DNA of 64,000 bases from Agelaius tricolor (GCA_023055355.1 JALJCS010000051.1:1302001-1366000), one strand, 5' to 3'; counted from the stretch's first letter, positions 1 to 11,675 are shown. Numbers and translations are program-made. Notes: generated by a model from the letters alone, not told the origin.

Positions 1-200
1 TCTGGGAGAGATCCAATCCCAGCTTGGCGCCTCAGTGCACACGTGGCACTGTCTGTTCATGGGCACACAGCTGATGTCTGCCTAGAAAGGGGCACAGATG
101 TTAATACCTGTTAGTTTCATAATTATACAAGCAAATCTTTTTTATGTGGGTCACTCGAGTACCTTTGAGATATGGCAATATTTTCCCACCAGGAACACGA
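1..200. repeat. Dispersed block Y, first copy (direct match to 54,080-54,256)
   Basis: The stretch from the AGAGATCCAATCCCAGCT start to the ATATGGCAATATTTTCCACC end matches 54,080-54,256 in the same orientation with modest divergence and small indels. In the second copy it lies just downstream of the olfactory receptor neighbourhood. No coding potential is recognised in it. Confidence 0.7.
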
Positions 201-1090
201 ATTTCCTGGATCTACTGGATTCTTCTCCTGATGGCAGGAGAAGAAAAACTGATCTTCTCCTCTGCCTTTGCTACCAACATTCAGTCTAATATTTCATGAC
301 CCTCTTCCTTCATGTGTTTTCAGCTGTCCTGTTTAAATGGCCGTGTCTACAGACATCTCTTCATTTAGAGCCGCTGGATCTTTGTCCTTTCCTTTGCTCC
401 CAGACTTCCTCCTGCAGCTCTTCTCAGGTCATTCCAATGCATCTCCCTTGACTGGCTTCATGCTTTGAGCTTCAGGGAGTTGCCCAATCTTTCAGAAGTT
501 AAAATAACACCTTAGTCAGCATCTTAGTTGTATTTTTATCTTTTATATCACCCCTTCTAATGTCTCTGTCTAAAATCTTTCCTGTATGGAAATGCCTTGA
601 GGGTGGTGAACATATCAGATGTTGCTATGATATCACAAGGAGCTGAGGGAAGAGTTTTGAGGTTTCTTAAATTTTATCATGTTCACATTTTTTATACTGG
701 CCATGAGGAAAAAACTTTCTTTGAATCTGAGTCTCACCAGTTCCTGCTTCCTCAAAGGATACAAACCTGATGAGTTGTGGTTCCCACTCCAGTGGCTGCA
801 CTTGGACCTCCCTCCACAGCCAGAAAGTCCCTGGAAATGCAGGGACAAAGGAAACAGGACAGGCTGTGGGGATCAGGTGCAGGGCAGAGCCAGAGAGAAG
901 AATGACTTGCATTTGATGGAGTTGTGCCTTCCCTTGGCTTTGTTGGCTGACAAGAAATGAACATCCCTCTGTGTCTCGGGCAGCTCCTTCTCCAAGGAAA
1001 GCAGGTGGAAGTTGGAGCCAAAGAGCTGAAAGCTGCAGGTGCAGCCTGGGCTGGAGGGAACTCAGATTTGCACAAGGCTGCTCTGAGTGC
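200..1090. other. No gene recognised
   Basis: Short frames occur on both strands, but none has a recognisable domain or a supported splice structure. The part after 700 is moderately G+C rich and separates repeat blocks Y and X. I see nothing functional here. Confidence 0.5.
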
Positions 1091-1560
1091 CAGGGCTTGG
1101 ATGGGGGGAATGGTGGGGTGGGGGTAGGGACAGAGTGTGATTGATTGTCAGCCATGAAGGGTCTTGATTTTCACACCTATTCAAACTGCATGAGGAGGCA
1201 CTTGGATTCAGTGTCAATTGGAAATTGCTATTAACAGGGGAAAAAATGTACTTAAAACAGGACCTGAAAAATGTTTTCTCACTGTCTTTTCAAATCGAAC
1301 ATATTCAGTTGAATGCACTTCTGAAATCTCTCTTATTAACCATACGAGATTTGGAAACTGAAATCAAATTACTCCCAGAGGCTTGGCTTGTTCAGGTGTT
1401 CTGAATGTTCATGAGCCCTGGGACACTGAATTCCTGCACTGAAGAGCTGAAGGCTGAACAAGCCTCTGGAGCAGGGAAATTCAGCAGCAGCCTCCAAGTT
1501 GCTGAGGATGTCAGCAGCCCCCAGTGAGGCCATCCCTGCCCAGAGAGCGTGGGGGAATGG
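1090..1560. repeat. Dispersed block X, first copy (direct to 52,230-52,660, inverted to 7,440-7,850)
   Basis: The segment containing TTGATTGTCAGCCATGAAGG and, 250 bases later, GAATTCCTGCACTGAAGAGC recurs at 52,230-52,660 in the same direction and at 7,440-7,850 reversed. The first copy is clearly more diverged than the other two are from each other. It marks an older duplication of olfactory receptor flanking DNA. Confidence 0.7.
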
Positions 1561-1719
1561 GCAGACAAGGAGAGCGTCCCTGGGGCTGGGGCAGCACAAC
1601 TCAGAGGCACCAGCGGCTCCAGCTGGGCAATGGAGTGTGGAATGTGGCTGGGAAAGCCCTGCCTGGGCTGGGCCAAGCAGGACACACAAGCCCTGACCCC
1701 CATCCACTAAAAAACTCAC

Positions 1720-3950
1720 TCAAGGAGACATTTAAAAGGAATTACAATTGTTTGTGTACTCTGAGTTGGACTCCCTGGGGAAATACCAACAAGAGATTCT
1801 CAGGAGCTCAAAACAACCAAACAGCCTTTACTGGGAGCATTAGAAAATCAGAGAAACTTTGGCAAAAGATTTATTATGACATTGTAGTAGTTTTGTTTTG
1901 TTAATTTAAGATTTTTCTAATGTTGAGATTTCCTAATTAATGTATTGATGAGTGTGGCGGGTTATAGTGTCGGTTAATTATTAATGTGTTTATTTTGTTT
2001 TGAGATAGGAATATGAGAATGGTCAAGTAGGCCTAAAATTCCAAAAGGGTATAAATAAAATTTTATTAAATAGAAATTAAAAAAGAAAAAGGGTAGTAAG
2101 AAATAAAATAAACTCTTCAGAACACTTTTTTTTTGTTTTCAATTTTTTTCTTTTTACTGACAATATAAAGAAAGTAAATTTAAAATTTCTAGTTAGTTTG
2201 CTGTTTCAAGAATACTCTTTTTTTAGTTTACTTAGGGAGAGAAGTTTTTCTTGTTAAGGTTATGGAGATTTTTTTACAAGAGGAAAAAATTTTTTTTGTG
2301 GTTCTTAATTTTGTCCTGGATAACATGTGTCTGGGGAACTTTGTTATTGTGAAGTTGTTTTTATTGCTACAAGCTTTTTCACAGCTTGTTGATGGGCCAT
2401 GTTGACTTATGGGGTTTTGTTTTAAAGATGAGTTATTTAAAGCTATAAGTTTTTCTTATTTACTTTTAAAATTATTTTTATTTTAGGGAATAGAGATCTT
2501 CTCTTGGAGATACTGGATTACTTTCCCCCCCCCCTATTTAAACTTTTTATGAAATTACAGTTATTTTAACATTTGTTTATTTTAGTATGCAGGTTTTTGT
2601 TTGAAATTAATTTGAATATTTTATAGTTTTATGTGTTATAAAGAAAAAGAGTTTTCTCTTTGTAGTTTATAGGAGGATTTTAGTTTTAAGATTAAGATAT
2701 TTTTTCTTCTTTTTGATTTGGGATTTAATTTCTTCTTTACTGACTTTGATGATTTTATGGTTTTTTTTATATGCTTGTATTTTTTTATATGTTAATATTT
2801 TGTTTTTTTCTTTTACCCGAGGGATGATTGAAGTATTGAAAGGGTTAACAACTGACCTGCCGGTAACTTGTGGTGGAAGTTGTGGTGGGGTTGTGTTAGG
2901 ATTTGTTTTATCGCTGGTTTTTGGCTTTTTTTATGTTTAAGTTTTTAGTTGTACGGTTATTTTGTATGGGTTGTAGGGGTTTTTAATTTTAGTTGTGTTG
3001 GATGGAGGGGACTTGATAGTAAGATTTTAATAGCTGTGGCTGGGTTTGTTCTGGTTGGGGTTTTGTAGCCTCTTTTGTTTTCCTGTTTGGGAGTTGTTGG
3101 GGTTTGGTTTGGTCAGAATGGGGCTGATGGGGGGGGCAGCCTGGGGAGGGGGGAAGGGGCTCAGCCCATGGCAGGGTTGCTTGGTTTGGTTTGGTTTGGT
3201 TTGGTTTGGTTTGCTTTGGTTTGGTTGAGATGGTGGCCAGGGCCAGGGCTTGCTGCTTCTTTGTTGACTGGGAAAGAAAGAGGAGGTTCCTGGGTTTTTT
3301 CATCTTTAACATTTGTGTTTCACAGAGGCATGTTCAGTATCTCAGTGGTTTAACAGATTGTCAGTTACACAAAAATTTTCATATTACGTTTTAAAATTCT
3401 TTTCATATCAAATTATGACAAACATTCAACCAACAAAAACACTTTTTAAAGCATTGATTTGGCCCATTCAACTTCACAAACTCTAAGCCTGTTCAATTTA
3501 ATGTTAATCAAAATTTACAGGAGCACAGAAATAGAAGAAGAATACACATAAAGAGAGAAAGACAAAAAAGATACATAGGAGCACACACACAGCTACCAAC
3601 TCCTGGATTCCAGCACTGTTCAGATGGAAATTCCAAGGGGTTCCAGGGTCAAGATGTGTGCTTGCCTTGTGGTCAGCCTTCAATACCCCTTGGTCTCCCT
3701 GGGCCCTTCCCCCAGGTGGGGCTTGGGCTCATTTGGTCCCTCAGGAGCTGGGCTGGGGGCTGCAGAGGTGGCTGTGGAGCATTGCCTGTGCTGTGCCAGG
3801 GACTGGCAGCCACTGCTGGGCTGGGATAGAGGCTCTGGGGGGATTGGGGTTCCAGGGCAGGGCAAGGCTGGACCTGCCCCTTCCTCCCCTCCACACAAAA
3901 TGTTTTGAGCCAACAATCTCCTCCAGTCTCTCACAACAGGGCATGTTGGA
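1720..3950. other. AT-rich and T-rich gene-free DNA
   Basis: From about 1,850 to 3,000 the plus strand is strongly T-rich, with poly-T, poly-A and one poly-C run (2,525-2,534). The 75-codon frame near 2,713 is hydrophobic only because of this T bias. From 3,600 to 3,900 the composition becomes G+C rich. No gene, RNA or recognised element was found. Confidence 0.5.
3180..3228 (+). repeat. (GGTTT)n pentanucleotide microsatellite
   Basis: About nine units of GGTTT, or the slightly impure GCTTT, lie in tandem within a strongly G/T-skewed stretch (3,040-3,240). Confidence 0.85.
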
Positions 3951-4480
3951 GGTGCAATCCAAATTCTACTTATGGGTACCTGGAGGAGAACAGTTCTTTC
4001 CTATAGGAAGGAAAGCAGAGAGTCCCAGTGTTTGGAAGGCACGTGAGAGCCTCACTAGGCCAAGGCCAGCCAGACTTGTCAGTAATGGCAGATTTTGTCT
4101 GGGAGCAGTTGTTGGATTTAGGGAAGGTGGAACCCAGTCTTGGCCATGGATGCCTGAGAAGCAGGACAGTTCTTTTATATAGGAAGGAAAGCGTGGAGCC
4201 TTCCCCAGAGTTTAAGGACCAGATAGGAGGTGACCCTTGTGAAACAACTGCCAGCCAGACTTGTCCTGGCAATACTCCTATGGGAACAATCCCTGGATAT
4301 AAGGAAATTTGGAGGTGAAATCCCAATTCTGGCCATGTGTACCTGGCAGAGAAGGACAGTTCTTTTCCATTGGGAAGGAAAGCATGGAACCCCAGTGCTT
4401 CAGAGCAGATGAGAAGAGACCTTCGACATGCCAAGGTCAGCTGGACCAGTCAGGTGGCCCCTGGGGGGCCAAACCAGCCA
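3950..4480. repeat. Tandem repeat of about 180 bp, three diverged copies
   Basis: Copies begin near 3,952, 4,126 and 4,313 (spacings 174 and 187). Each starts GGTG..A.YCCAATTCT or a variant, followed about 50 bases later by a conserved GGACAGTTCTTT..ATA/TTGGGAAGGAAAGC core and then by CAGCCAGACTTGTC. Divergence is high. There is no coding constraint that I can see. Confidence 0.7.
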
Positions 4481-4507
4481 AACCTGTTCCATGTTCTTTT
4501 GGTTTTA

Positions 4508-4930
4508 TGGCGCCCATAGTGTCACAATGGCTCCTTGGACCCATGGGGCCCCGCAGTGTCATAATGGTGACTTGATTCCATGGGGTCCAGCAGCGTCACA
4601 ATAGACCCTTCTTTCGATTGGGTTCCACAGTGTCACAGTGGCCCCAAGGTTTCACAAGGCCCCACAGTATCACAACGGTTCTCTTGGTTCTGTGGGCATT
4701 CCCAGGGTCACAGTGATCTCACTGATTCCATGAGGCCTCACAGTGTCACAATGCTTTGCTTATTCCATGAGGACCCACAGTGTCACAATGGTCCCTTGGT
4801 CTCACAGGGCCCCACAGTGTCACAATGGTCCCTTGGTGTCACAGTGCCCCACAGTGTCACAATGCTCCCTTGGTCTCACAGGGCCCCACAGTGTCACAAT
4901 GCTCCCTTGGTTCCATGGGCCCTGTGCTGC
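4508..4930. repeat. Minisatellite with CACAGTGTCACAATGG core, array 1
   Basis: Roughly ten units of about 35-45 bp share the core CACAGTGTCACAATGG followed by a CCTTGGTYCCATGGGGCC-type spacer. The same family forms arrays at 8,790-8,990 (reverse complement) and 50,730-51,640. The frames that run through it arise from the repeat and are not genes. Confidence 0.85.
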
Positions 4931-6010
4931 TGCATTCCCCCCTGCCCTTCTCAGGCCACCCTGCCAGATGAGAAATGCTCCTTGGGCCTCGGCCTTGGCC
5001 AACAGCCCCTGGGCTCAGCTCCTCTGCAGCTCATCACAAACACTGTCTGCTCCAGGCACTGCTGCTGCCCAACCAGCTCCTGCTTTCTGTAGGAGCAGCC
5101 CTGGGAACTGCTTTTGTTCCCTCAGTGGCACAACATCCCTGTTCTCACCCTACCAAAGAAAGCTGTTGGTGCCAAGTGTGGCCAGGATGACTTAACAGTA
5201 CCTACATTGCCTGTAGGTAAGGTTAAGTCACAAGATCTAAGTGAAGTCTAAACACTGCTAAGAGTTGTTGTTTTCCTTAGTTGTTATGTTTAATATAAGT
5301 TATAAGATGACTTAAATACTGTTAAATGTTAATCGTCTGTTAAATTGCAAAGACATAGGTTATAAGTTAGATTAAATCCTGCTAAATGCTGTCCTTTGCT
5401 AAATTTTGAAATTTAAGGTATCAGTTAAGGTTAAGGTATAAGTTAAGTCCTTTTAAGTCTGAGCTCTGTTCAGCTTTTGGACTGTATTCCTTTCATCCTT
5501 GCTCTCACTGTCCTTGTGTCACACACACACACACACAGGGACAGTCCTCAGTTCATTTCTGGTTTGGTTGCCTGGATTTTTTTTGCTTTTGTTGTTGCTT
5601 TGTTTCCTTGGTGTGCCTGAAGTGTCCAGTCAGGAGCAGAGTGACTCTTGCCAAGGAACTTTGTGCTGCTGTCCCTTAATATTAAATCTGGTTTTTGCTG
5701 ATCCCTTGCTGGGGATTTTTTCAGCGCTCTCAGCCCCTCGTTGGTAGCAGGGTGAAGGAGCCCTGGCCCAGGCTCTGGCCCTGGGGGACACGGGGACGCT
5801 GCCGGGGGGTCCCTGTCCCCCTGTGCCACCCCCAGGGCCCCGGCCCCCCGTCCCCGTGTCAGGCTCTGGGGTCGATCTCGTGGAACATCCTCTGGGGGAG
5901 GCTGCGGCGCCGGGGGCGGGGGGACCCGGGGGGACAGGGGACCCCGCTGTGCACGAGCAGGGTTGGACTGCTCTGGGGGGAACTGTGAGGGGGGCCGGGG
6001 CAGAGTGACC
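4930..6010. other. Gene-free stretch
   Basis: 4,930-5,200 is G+C moderate. 5,200-5,470 is AT-rich and carries loosely repeated GTTAAG/GTTATAAGTTA words. A short (CA)n tract lies at 5,520-5,538. 5,740-6,000 is very G+C rich. No gene or RNA was recognised. Confidence 0.5.
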
Positions 6011-6014
6011 TCCC

Positions 6015-6700
6015 CAGTGACCTCACACAGCCCCTGTGATGTCACACAGCCATCTCTGTGATGTCACACAGGCCCCTGTGATGTCACACAGCCACTGTGA
6101 TGTCACACTGCCTCCTGTGATGTCACAGAGGCCCCTGTGATGTCACATTGCCTCCTATGATGTCACACAGTCTCCTGTGATGTCACATAGGCCCCTGTGA
6201 TGTTACAGAGCTGCTCTGTAATGTCACAGAAGACTCTGATGTCAAAGAGTCACACTGCAATGTCACAGTTTGTTCTGTGATGTCACAGCCTGCTCTATGA
6301 TATTACACAGCCACCCAGTGATGTCACAATCCACTCTCAGATGTCACAGAGCCACCCTCTATGATGGCAAGATCTGCTCTATGGCCTCACATTGTGATGT
6401 CACAGACAGTTGTGTGATGTCACAATCCCCTCAGTGATGCCACAAAACCCTCTCTGTGATGTCATACTGACACTCTGTAAAGTCACAGCACACACTTTGA
6501 CCTCACATCCCACTCTATGATGCCATACATCCATGCCATGATCTCACAGCCTGCTCTGTTATGTCACAGAATCCCCTCTATGTAGCTGCTCAATGATCTC
6601 ACACAACAAACTCTGTGATCTCATAGCCCAATCTGTGCCCTCACACAACCCACTCTGTGCTGTCACACAGCCCCTTGCTGACATCACAGCTGCTCTGTGC
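6015..6700. repeat. TGTGATGTCACA minisatellite
   Basis: About 30 imperfect units of 20-27 bp share the near-palindromic core TGTGATGTCACA with CAGCC/AGGCCCC spacers. Units are cleanest at 6,030-6,200 and decay towards 6,700. The core differs by one base from the CREB/ATF site TGACGTCA. No coding sequence is present. Confidence 0.85.
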
Positions 6701-7911
6701 CTCCATGACACAGCCACAGAGGTGCCCTCTCAGGCTTTGGTGCTCTTTTCATCAGTCAGTCCCCCAGAGAGGGCTCAAAAATTTCTCAGGAACTCAAACT
6801 TAAATTGAAACACTGAAGTTTCTTGTACTTTAAATAGATTCCTGTGAGGCACAAGAGTGACAAAGTGTCCCCAGGTTCCAGGTAGAGCAGAACACTGGAG
6901 GCAGTGATGACAGCTGAGGACAAGCAAGGGAAAGGTGTCTCTTCTTGGCCCCTGCATGCTCAGCCAGGCTGAGATGGACACTGATGGTTTCTGGGCCAGG
7001 CTCTCGGAGCCCAGCCCAGCTCCCTGCAAGCTCTGCCAGCTGCCCTGAGCTCTGGGCAGCACCAAGGGCCTCTCTGAGCCCAGCCCAGCCCAGCCGGCTC
7101 TGCCCCCACAGCTCTGCTCAGGCCAGGCTGCTCTGGGCACTGGCCCCACGGCCTCAGCCCCTGCCAAGGGCACAGCAGCAGCTGCAGCTGCCACAGGACT
7201 CAGCCCCAGCCATGGGGAAAGGTGCTTGGCCAAGGCCAAAGGAGGCTCCCTGGCTGCCCTGCTCCCCTCGGCCTGAGGTGCTGAGAGCTCTGCAGCCCCT
7301 GCTGCCATCCCATCTGCCCAGGGCACCACCAGAGCCCCGGCCTTGGGGCCCTCAAGAGCTGCTCCTCCTCCAGGCCCAGGGCCCATGCCAAAGCTGGGAC
7401 AGCAGCCACAAAGCTGTGCCCATTTCTGTTCACTGCTGCTCTGATGGGGACGGATCCTCAGCCGCTTGGAGGTTGCTGATGAATTTCACTACTCCAGAGG
7501 CCTCTTCTTTCTTGAGCTCTTCAGTTCAGGAATTCAGTGAGAAAAGTTCATAAATATTTGTATGAAATACCCAAACAAGAAAAGCCCCATTGAATAATTT
7601 TAGTTTTCAATTCTTCTGTGGTTAATTAGACACATTTCAGAAGTGTATTCAAAATGAATCTGCTATATTGAAAAAAAAGCAGAGAGAACTGGGTTTTTTT
7701 GTCCTGTTTTTTTTTCTGTGTTTATATTTTGGTATCAGCAATTTTCAATTGATATTGACCCCCAGCAACATCTAATGCAGTCTGAATAGATAAGATCGGA
7801 CCCTTCACGGCTGACAATCAATCAGACTTTGTCCCCACCCTCTCCCCACCATTTCCCTCATCCAACCCCTGGCACTCCTATGGATCAGGAATGGTGTGGC
7901 CAGCAGGACCA

Positions 7912-8271
7912 TCACACTAGGATCTTTTCTCCTGAGAAGCTGGGAAGCTTCAGCTTTTCCATGTTTTGCTACTTTGGAATGCGATTTAGAGAATTGTTTA
8001 CGCCCCAGGTGAAATTGTTCCTACTTGATGACCAATCACACATCCAGCCCATTTTGGACTCTGGTCAGTCACAAGATTTTATCATCATTCCATTCCTTTA
8101 CTTCCTAGCCTTTGGAGGAAATCCTTTCTTCTATTCTTTTAGTATGGTTTTAATATAGCATTTTCTTTTAATATAATATATATCATAAAATAATAAATCA
8201 GCCTTATGAAACATGGAGTCAAGATTCTCATCTCTTCCCTCGTCCTGGGACCCCTGCAAACACCACCACAG
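7912..8271 (-). mobile_element. Solo LTR, present only in the left arm
   Basis: The insert is flanked by AGGACCA at 7,905-7,911 and again at 8,272-8,278. The right arm has a single uninterrupted site reading AGGAGCA at the matching place (about 52,190). Read on the minus strand it starts TGTGGTGGTGTTTGCAGG, has an AT-rich middle and ends near TCCTAGTGTGA, as expected of an avian class II (ERVK-type) LTR. It contains no coding sequence. Confidence 0.75.
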
Positions 8272-8278
8272 AGGACCA

Positions 8279-8790
8279 GGGCAGTGATTCTTCCCCTGTG
8301 CTGGGCACTGGTTGGGCAGCACCTCGAGTGCTGTGTCCAGTTCTGGGCCCCCCAATTTAGGAAGGACATGGAGGGGCTGGAGCGTGTCCAGAGAAGGGCA
8401 ACAAGGCTGGGGAGGGCTCTGGAGCACAAGTCCTGTGAGGAGTGTCTGAGGGAGCTGGGGTTGTTTATCCTGGAGAAGAGGAGGCTCAGGGGAGACCTCA
8501 TCACTCTCTACAACTCCCTGACAGGAGGGTGCAGCCAGGTGGGGGTCGGGCTCTTTTTCCAGGAACAGGGACAGGACAAGAGGACACAGCCTTGAGCTGC
8601 ACCAGGGTCATTTAGGCTGGAAATTAGGAAATATTTTTCACACAGAGGGTGATTGGGCATTGGAATGGGCTGCCCAGACAGGTAAGTGAGTCACTGTCCC
8701 TGGAGGTGTTAAAGGAAAGACTGAGTGTCATGGTCTGGGTGACAAGGTGGTGTTGGGTGCCAGGTTGGCGTTGATGCTCTCCAAGGTCTT
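8279..8790 (+). mobile_element. CR1 LINE 3' fragment
   Basis: This is the typical avian CR1 reverse transcriptase C-terminus and 3' region. It includes CACCTCGAGTGCTGTGTCCA, the stretch encoding [20 protein letters not shown], and the GGAAATTAGGAAATATTTTT region. It has frameshifts and is 5'-truncated. The partner arm has the same fragment reversed at 51,640-52,185. Confidence 0.85.
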
Positions 8791-8990
8791 TTCCAGCCTG
8801 GTTGATTCTCTGATGATTGTGACACTGCAGGGCCCTGGGGAAGCAAGGGGCCATTGTGACACTGCAGGGCCTGGTGGCACTAAGAGGACCATGGTGACAC
8901 TGTGTACGACATGGCATCACAGAGCCAAGGGGCCATGGTGACACTGTGGGGCTGAATGGAAGCAAGGAGTCCATGCTGACAGTTTGGGTT
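8790..8990. repeat. CACAGTGTCACAATGG minisatellite, array 2 (reversed)
   Basis: Four to five units of the 35-45 bp family seen at 4,508-4,930 lie here, in reverse complement (CCATTGTGACACTGCAGGGC), directly after the CR1 fragment. The matching array in the other arm has grown to about 0.9 kb. Confidence 0.8.
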
Positions 8991-9003
8991 CTGCTGGAAC
9001 CAG

Positions 9004-10395
9004 GATTTCCCTCTGCTCTAGTGCAGTTCACTAAGTAGGTTTCTTGCTACAGCTATGGAGAAATATTTCAACGAGCTTCTAGGAAATACATATTTCTATT
9101 TGAAAGGGTGCCTTTTATTGCTGTCCTATTACACAAGAGGTGATTGCAGCATTCTGTGATTGATATTCATCCAGAGACTCTCCTAAGGAAGTCTAGCCTG
9201 CTCAGAGAAGCTGTGCCTTTAAGTCTGACCCAGTGTGCACAACCTTGCTCCACATTCCCCAACCCCATCCTGTCTCTCCTCACTCACCTGGGACCTGCTT
9301 TGCTTGGAGAACTGGCTGCACAAAGCCAAAGAGCGGCTTTGCTTCTTTTATTTTTTCAAGCAATCTAAAACTCTTTGAGTTTCCCCGTTGAAAACAGACA
9401 CCCTCCTCAAGTGTGTGCCAAGCACAAGGTGCCACCGAGACCACTCCAGACCTGCCCTGGGCCAGCTGTGAGGGTGGATCATCATCCCAGCCTGCACTGA
9501 GCCATTGCAAGGGGCTGTTGCCATGGACACTGCAGGGACCCCACTGCTGGCTTTGGCTGCCATGGCAACCCCCATCAGTTCAGGTTTCCTTGGAAACCAG
9601 CCCAAGGAGCCATTTCTACAGCCAGGTTCCATGGCCCCTTGCCTGCAGAGCTGTTGCTGCCCTGGGCTGCCATGGCAACCCTGAGGACAAAGCGCTGCCG
9701 GGGCTGTTCCAGGTACAATTGCAGTGACACTCGTTGGTGCCACCAGGTGCCATGGCAATGGACACAGGGACCCGTTCCTTAGATTGGTGCCAAGGCAACC
9801 AATGCCCGGAGCCGGACCTTGCTCAGGGCTGGTGTCAGTGCCCAGGGCCAGAGGGGATCCCTTGCTGGGGGCTGTGCCATGGCCACCTGCCCTGTGCCGC
9901 GCTGGCTGCTCGGGCACCAGGAACCAGCAGCCAAGGGCACTGCCAGGGCCAAAGGCCAGGTCAGCCAGACAGAAAGGGGCAGCGCTGGGCACTGTTTCCA
10001 TGGCAACCGGCACTGGGGGGACACCTGGGTCACCTGGCCTGGCAGTTGCCATGGAAAGCCCTGGCAGGCACTGAGGGCACAGCCCCTGGCACTGAGACAC
10101 TGCTGGGCCGGGTGCTGAGCACAGCGCTGAGCACGCAGAGATGGTTTTGTTCTTGCTGAGCTGCAGCACAGCCAAGGCCTGTCCTGCCCCTCGTCCAGCC
10201 ACGCTGGGGAGGGGCTGGGGCTGCGGGGGAGCTTGGCAGGGGACACAGCCAGGACAGGTGACCCCAACTGACCCCGGTCACAGCCCAGACCAGAGCACAT
10301 CATGCTCAGGGTATGAAGGGGGGGAACAAGGAGGAAGGGGGAATTTTGGAGGGAGGGTTTCTGCCTTGCCAGGTAACACTTAGGCAAGAGGGGGC
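9004..10395. other. G+C-rich gene-free stretch with GTTGCCATGGCAAC-like motif cluster
   Basis: Between 9,517 and 10,058 at least eight near-palindromic sites resemble the RFX X-box: 9,517 (GTTGCCATGGACAC), 9,556, 9,666, 9,746, 9,786, 9,878, 9,994 (GTTTCCATGGCAAC) and 10,045 (GTTGCCATGGAAAG). Spacing is irregular, about 40-115 bases, with loosely similar CAGGG/CTGGG text between them, so this may be a decayed minisatellite. The long minus-strand frame over it has no recognisable domain. The rest (10,070-10,395) shows nothing. Confidence 0.55.
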
Positions 10396-11675
10396 CCTGT
10401 TTCTCCAGTGGGCAGGGTCACTACCAAAGACACAGACACCAACTGAAGGAATTGTGTCATTTATATCATGCACAGCTGCAAAGAATTACAAAAGGATAAG
10501 CTCAGCAAAGCACATCATCATTAGCAAAGAATTACAAAAGAAGCTCAGCAATCCATCAGAACTCATCATTACATTTGGATGACTAACCCCTTGGTGAAAC
10601 ACTAGAGGTGTTTGTGGCAGACAAAGATTCTGGCTGACTATCAAGGTACAACTTACAGACACCTGTAGTACTTTAGTGACACCGTTCTTCATCCATTTTT
10701 CTCAATCTCATCCGAGTTAGGAACAAGAATTCCGTTGTCCATGGAGCTGGCACCATGGTAATTCCAGAATAATGCCCCCAGGCCCTTTGCTGTTCAGCTT
10801 TACCATGCTGTCTGTGGCTAACAAGGCCTGGGGGGGCCCTTTCCCCTCGGGCTGGAAGGGGCCGGGTCCCAGTCCCTGAGGGGCACCCGGGCTCCTGGAT
10901 GCAATTCCTGTGCAAGTCCCTCAGTGTCACAGCAGCCTTCCCATGGAGCCCCGTGGATCAGAGCATTTCCCAAAGGGGCCCTTGGGGCAAACAGGGAGAT
11001 TTGGTCGGGCAGCATGTGGAAAACAATATCCTGTCAGATCTACTTGTTCTCACACAGAACACTTGGCTGCAGGGACACATTCCCATTGTTCCTGCCCAGG
11101 TTTCAGGACTCAGAGTTGTCTTTCCCAGGAGCTGCTCCTTCAGCTGCCTCGGGAGGGCCATTTGGCCTCTGGACCCACACTCTGGCTCCATTATTAGGCC
11201 TGCTGGATCCAAACCCTTTATCTCCACAAACGGTGGTGATTGCAGGTGGATCTCCTTTCTTCACAATCCTTCTTAAAATTGCAATATTGATAACTGTGCT
11301 ACCCTGTCATGGGGTTGACTAACCCAATCCTGGTCACTATTGTTTAACACAATTCCTTTAATTTCTCCTTGATATCTGCAACAATAATTCCTCCTCTCAT
11401 GACAGGAACACTTTGCAAGACCAAGCTCGAGTGAGCAGTTATCAAACCAAAGTGTCCTGGAGAAATCTGAATTCCTGTTTCAGTATTGATAGCTCTCATT
11501 TGCTTTGAATTGCTCCTAATTAATTCCAATGCATGAAGGCCCAGCCCTGCAGCCTCTGGGCTGGCCCTGCCAGGGGCCATCACAGCCAGAACAATTTCCC
11601 AGGCAGTCCAGGTCTCACTGCCCATGGTTGGATTTGCAAATTGGGGGCAGCCATGCACAGCCAGGGGGTTTCCAT
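10395..11675 (-). mobile_element. Endogenous retrovirus remnant with dUTPase-like segment
   Basis: On the minus strand between about 11,600 and 11,344 an open segment carries a dUTPase-like signature: the [12 protein letters not shown] stretch followed by a SSL and a GGIIVADI stretch, as in retroviral deoxyuridine triphosphatases, which lower dUTP during reverse transcription. Downstream on the same strand the frame is broken by stops through to 10,700. The end at 10,395-10,560 resembles 12,595-12,710, so these may be repeated parts of one element. Betaretrovirus-like elements (dUTPase in pro) and ERVL-like elements (dUTPase after pol) both carry the domain; I cannot decide between them. Confidence 0.5.

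Larger units (their letters stand above)
6948..9004 (+). repeat. Outer inverted duplication, left arm (partner 51,455-53,160)
   Basis: This segment matches the reverse complement of 51,455-53,160. In the sampled stretch 6,965-7,085 I count about one mismatch in 120 bases. The similarity stops at about 6,948/53,160 and at about 9,004/51,455. More diverged inverted homology continues outward, 6,775-6,945 against 47,640-47,800. Length differs between arms mainly because this arm carries an extra 360-bp LTR at 7,912-8,271. It holds block X, a CR1 fragment and a minisatellite, but no olfactory receptor gene. Confidence 0.85.

Noticed and set aside
2713..2940. Hydrophobic 75-codon frame resembling a small membrane protein
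   Set aside because: The hydrophobicity follows from T-rich composition (Phe/Leu/Val codons); no homologue or context supports it.
9348..10202. 284-codon minus-strand frame
   Set aside because: It lies over the X-box-like motif cluster in G+C-rich DNA. It is low complexity and has no recognised domain.
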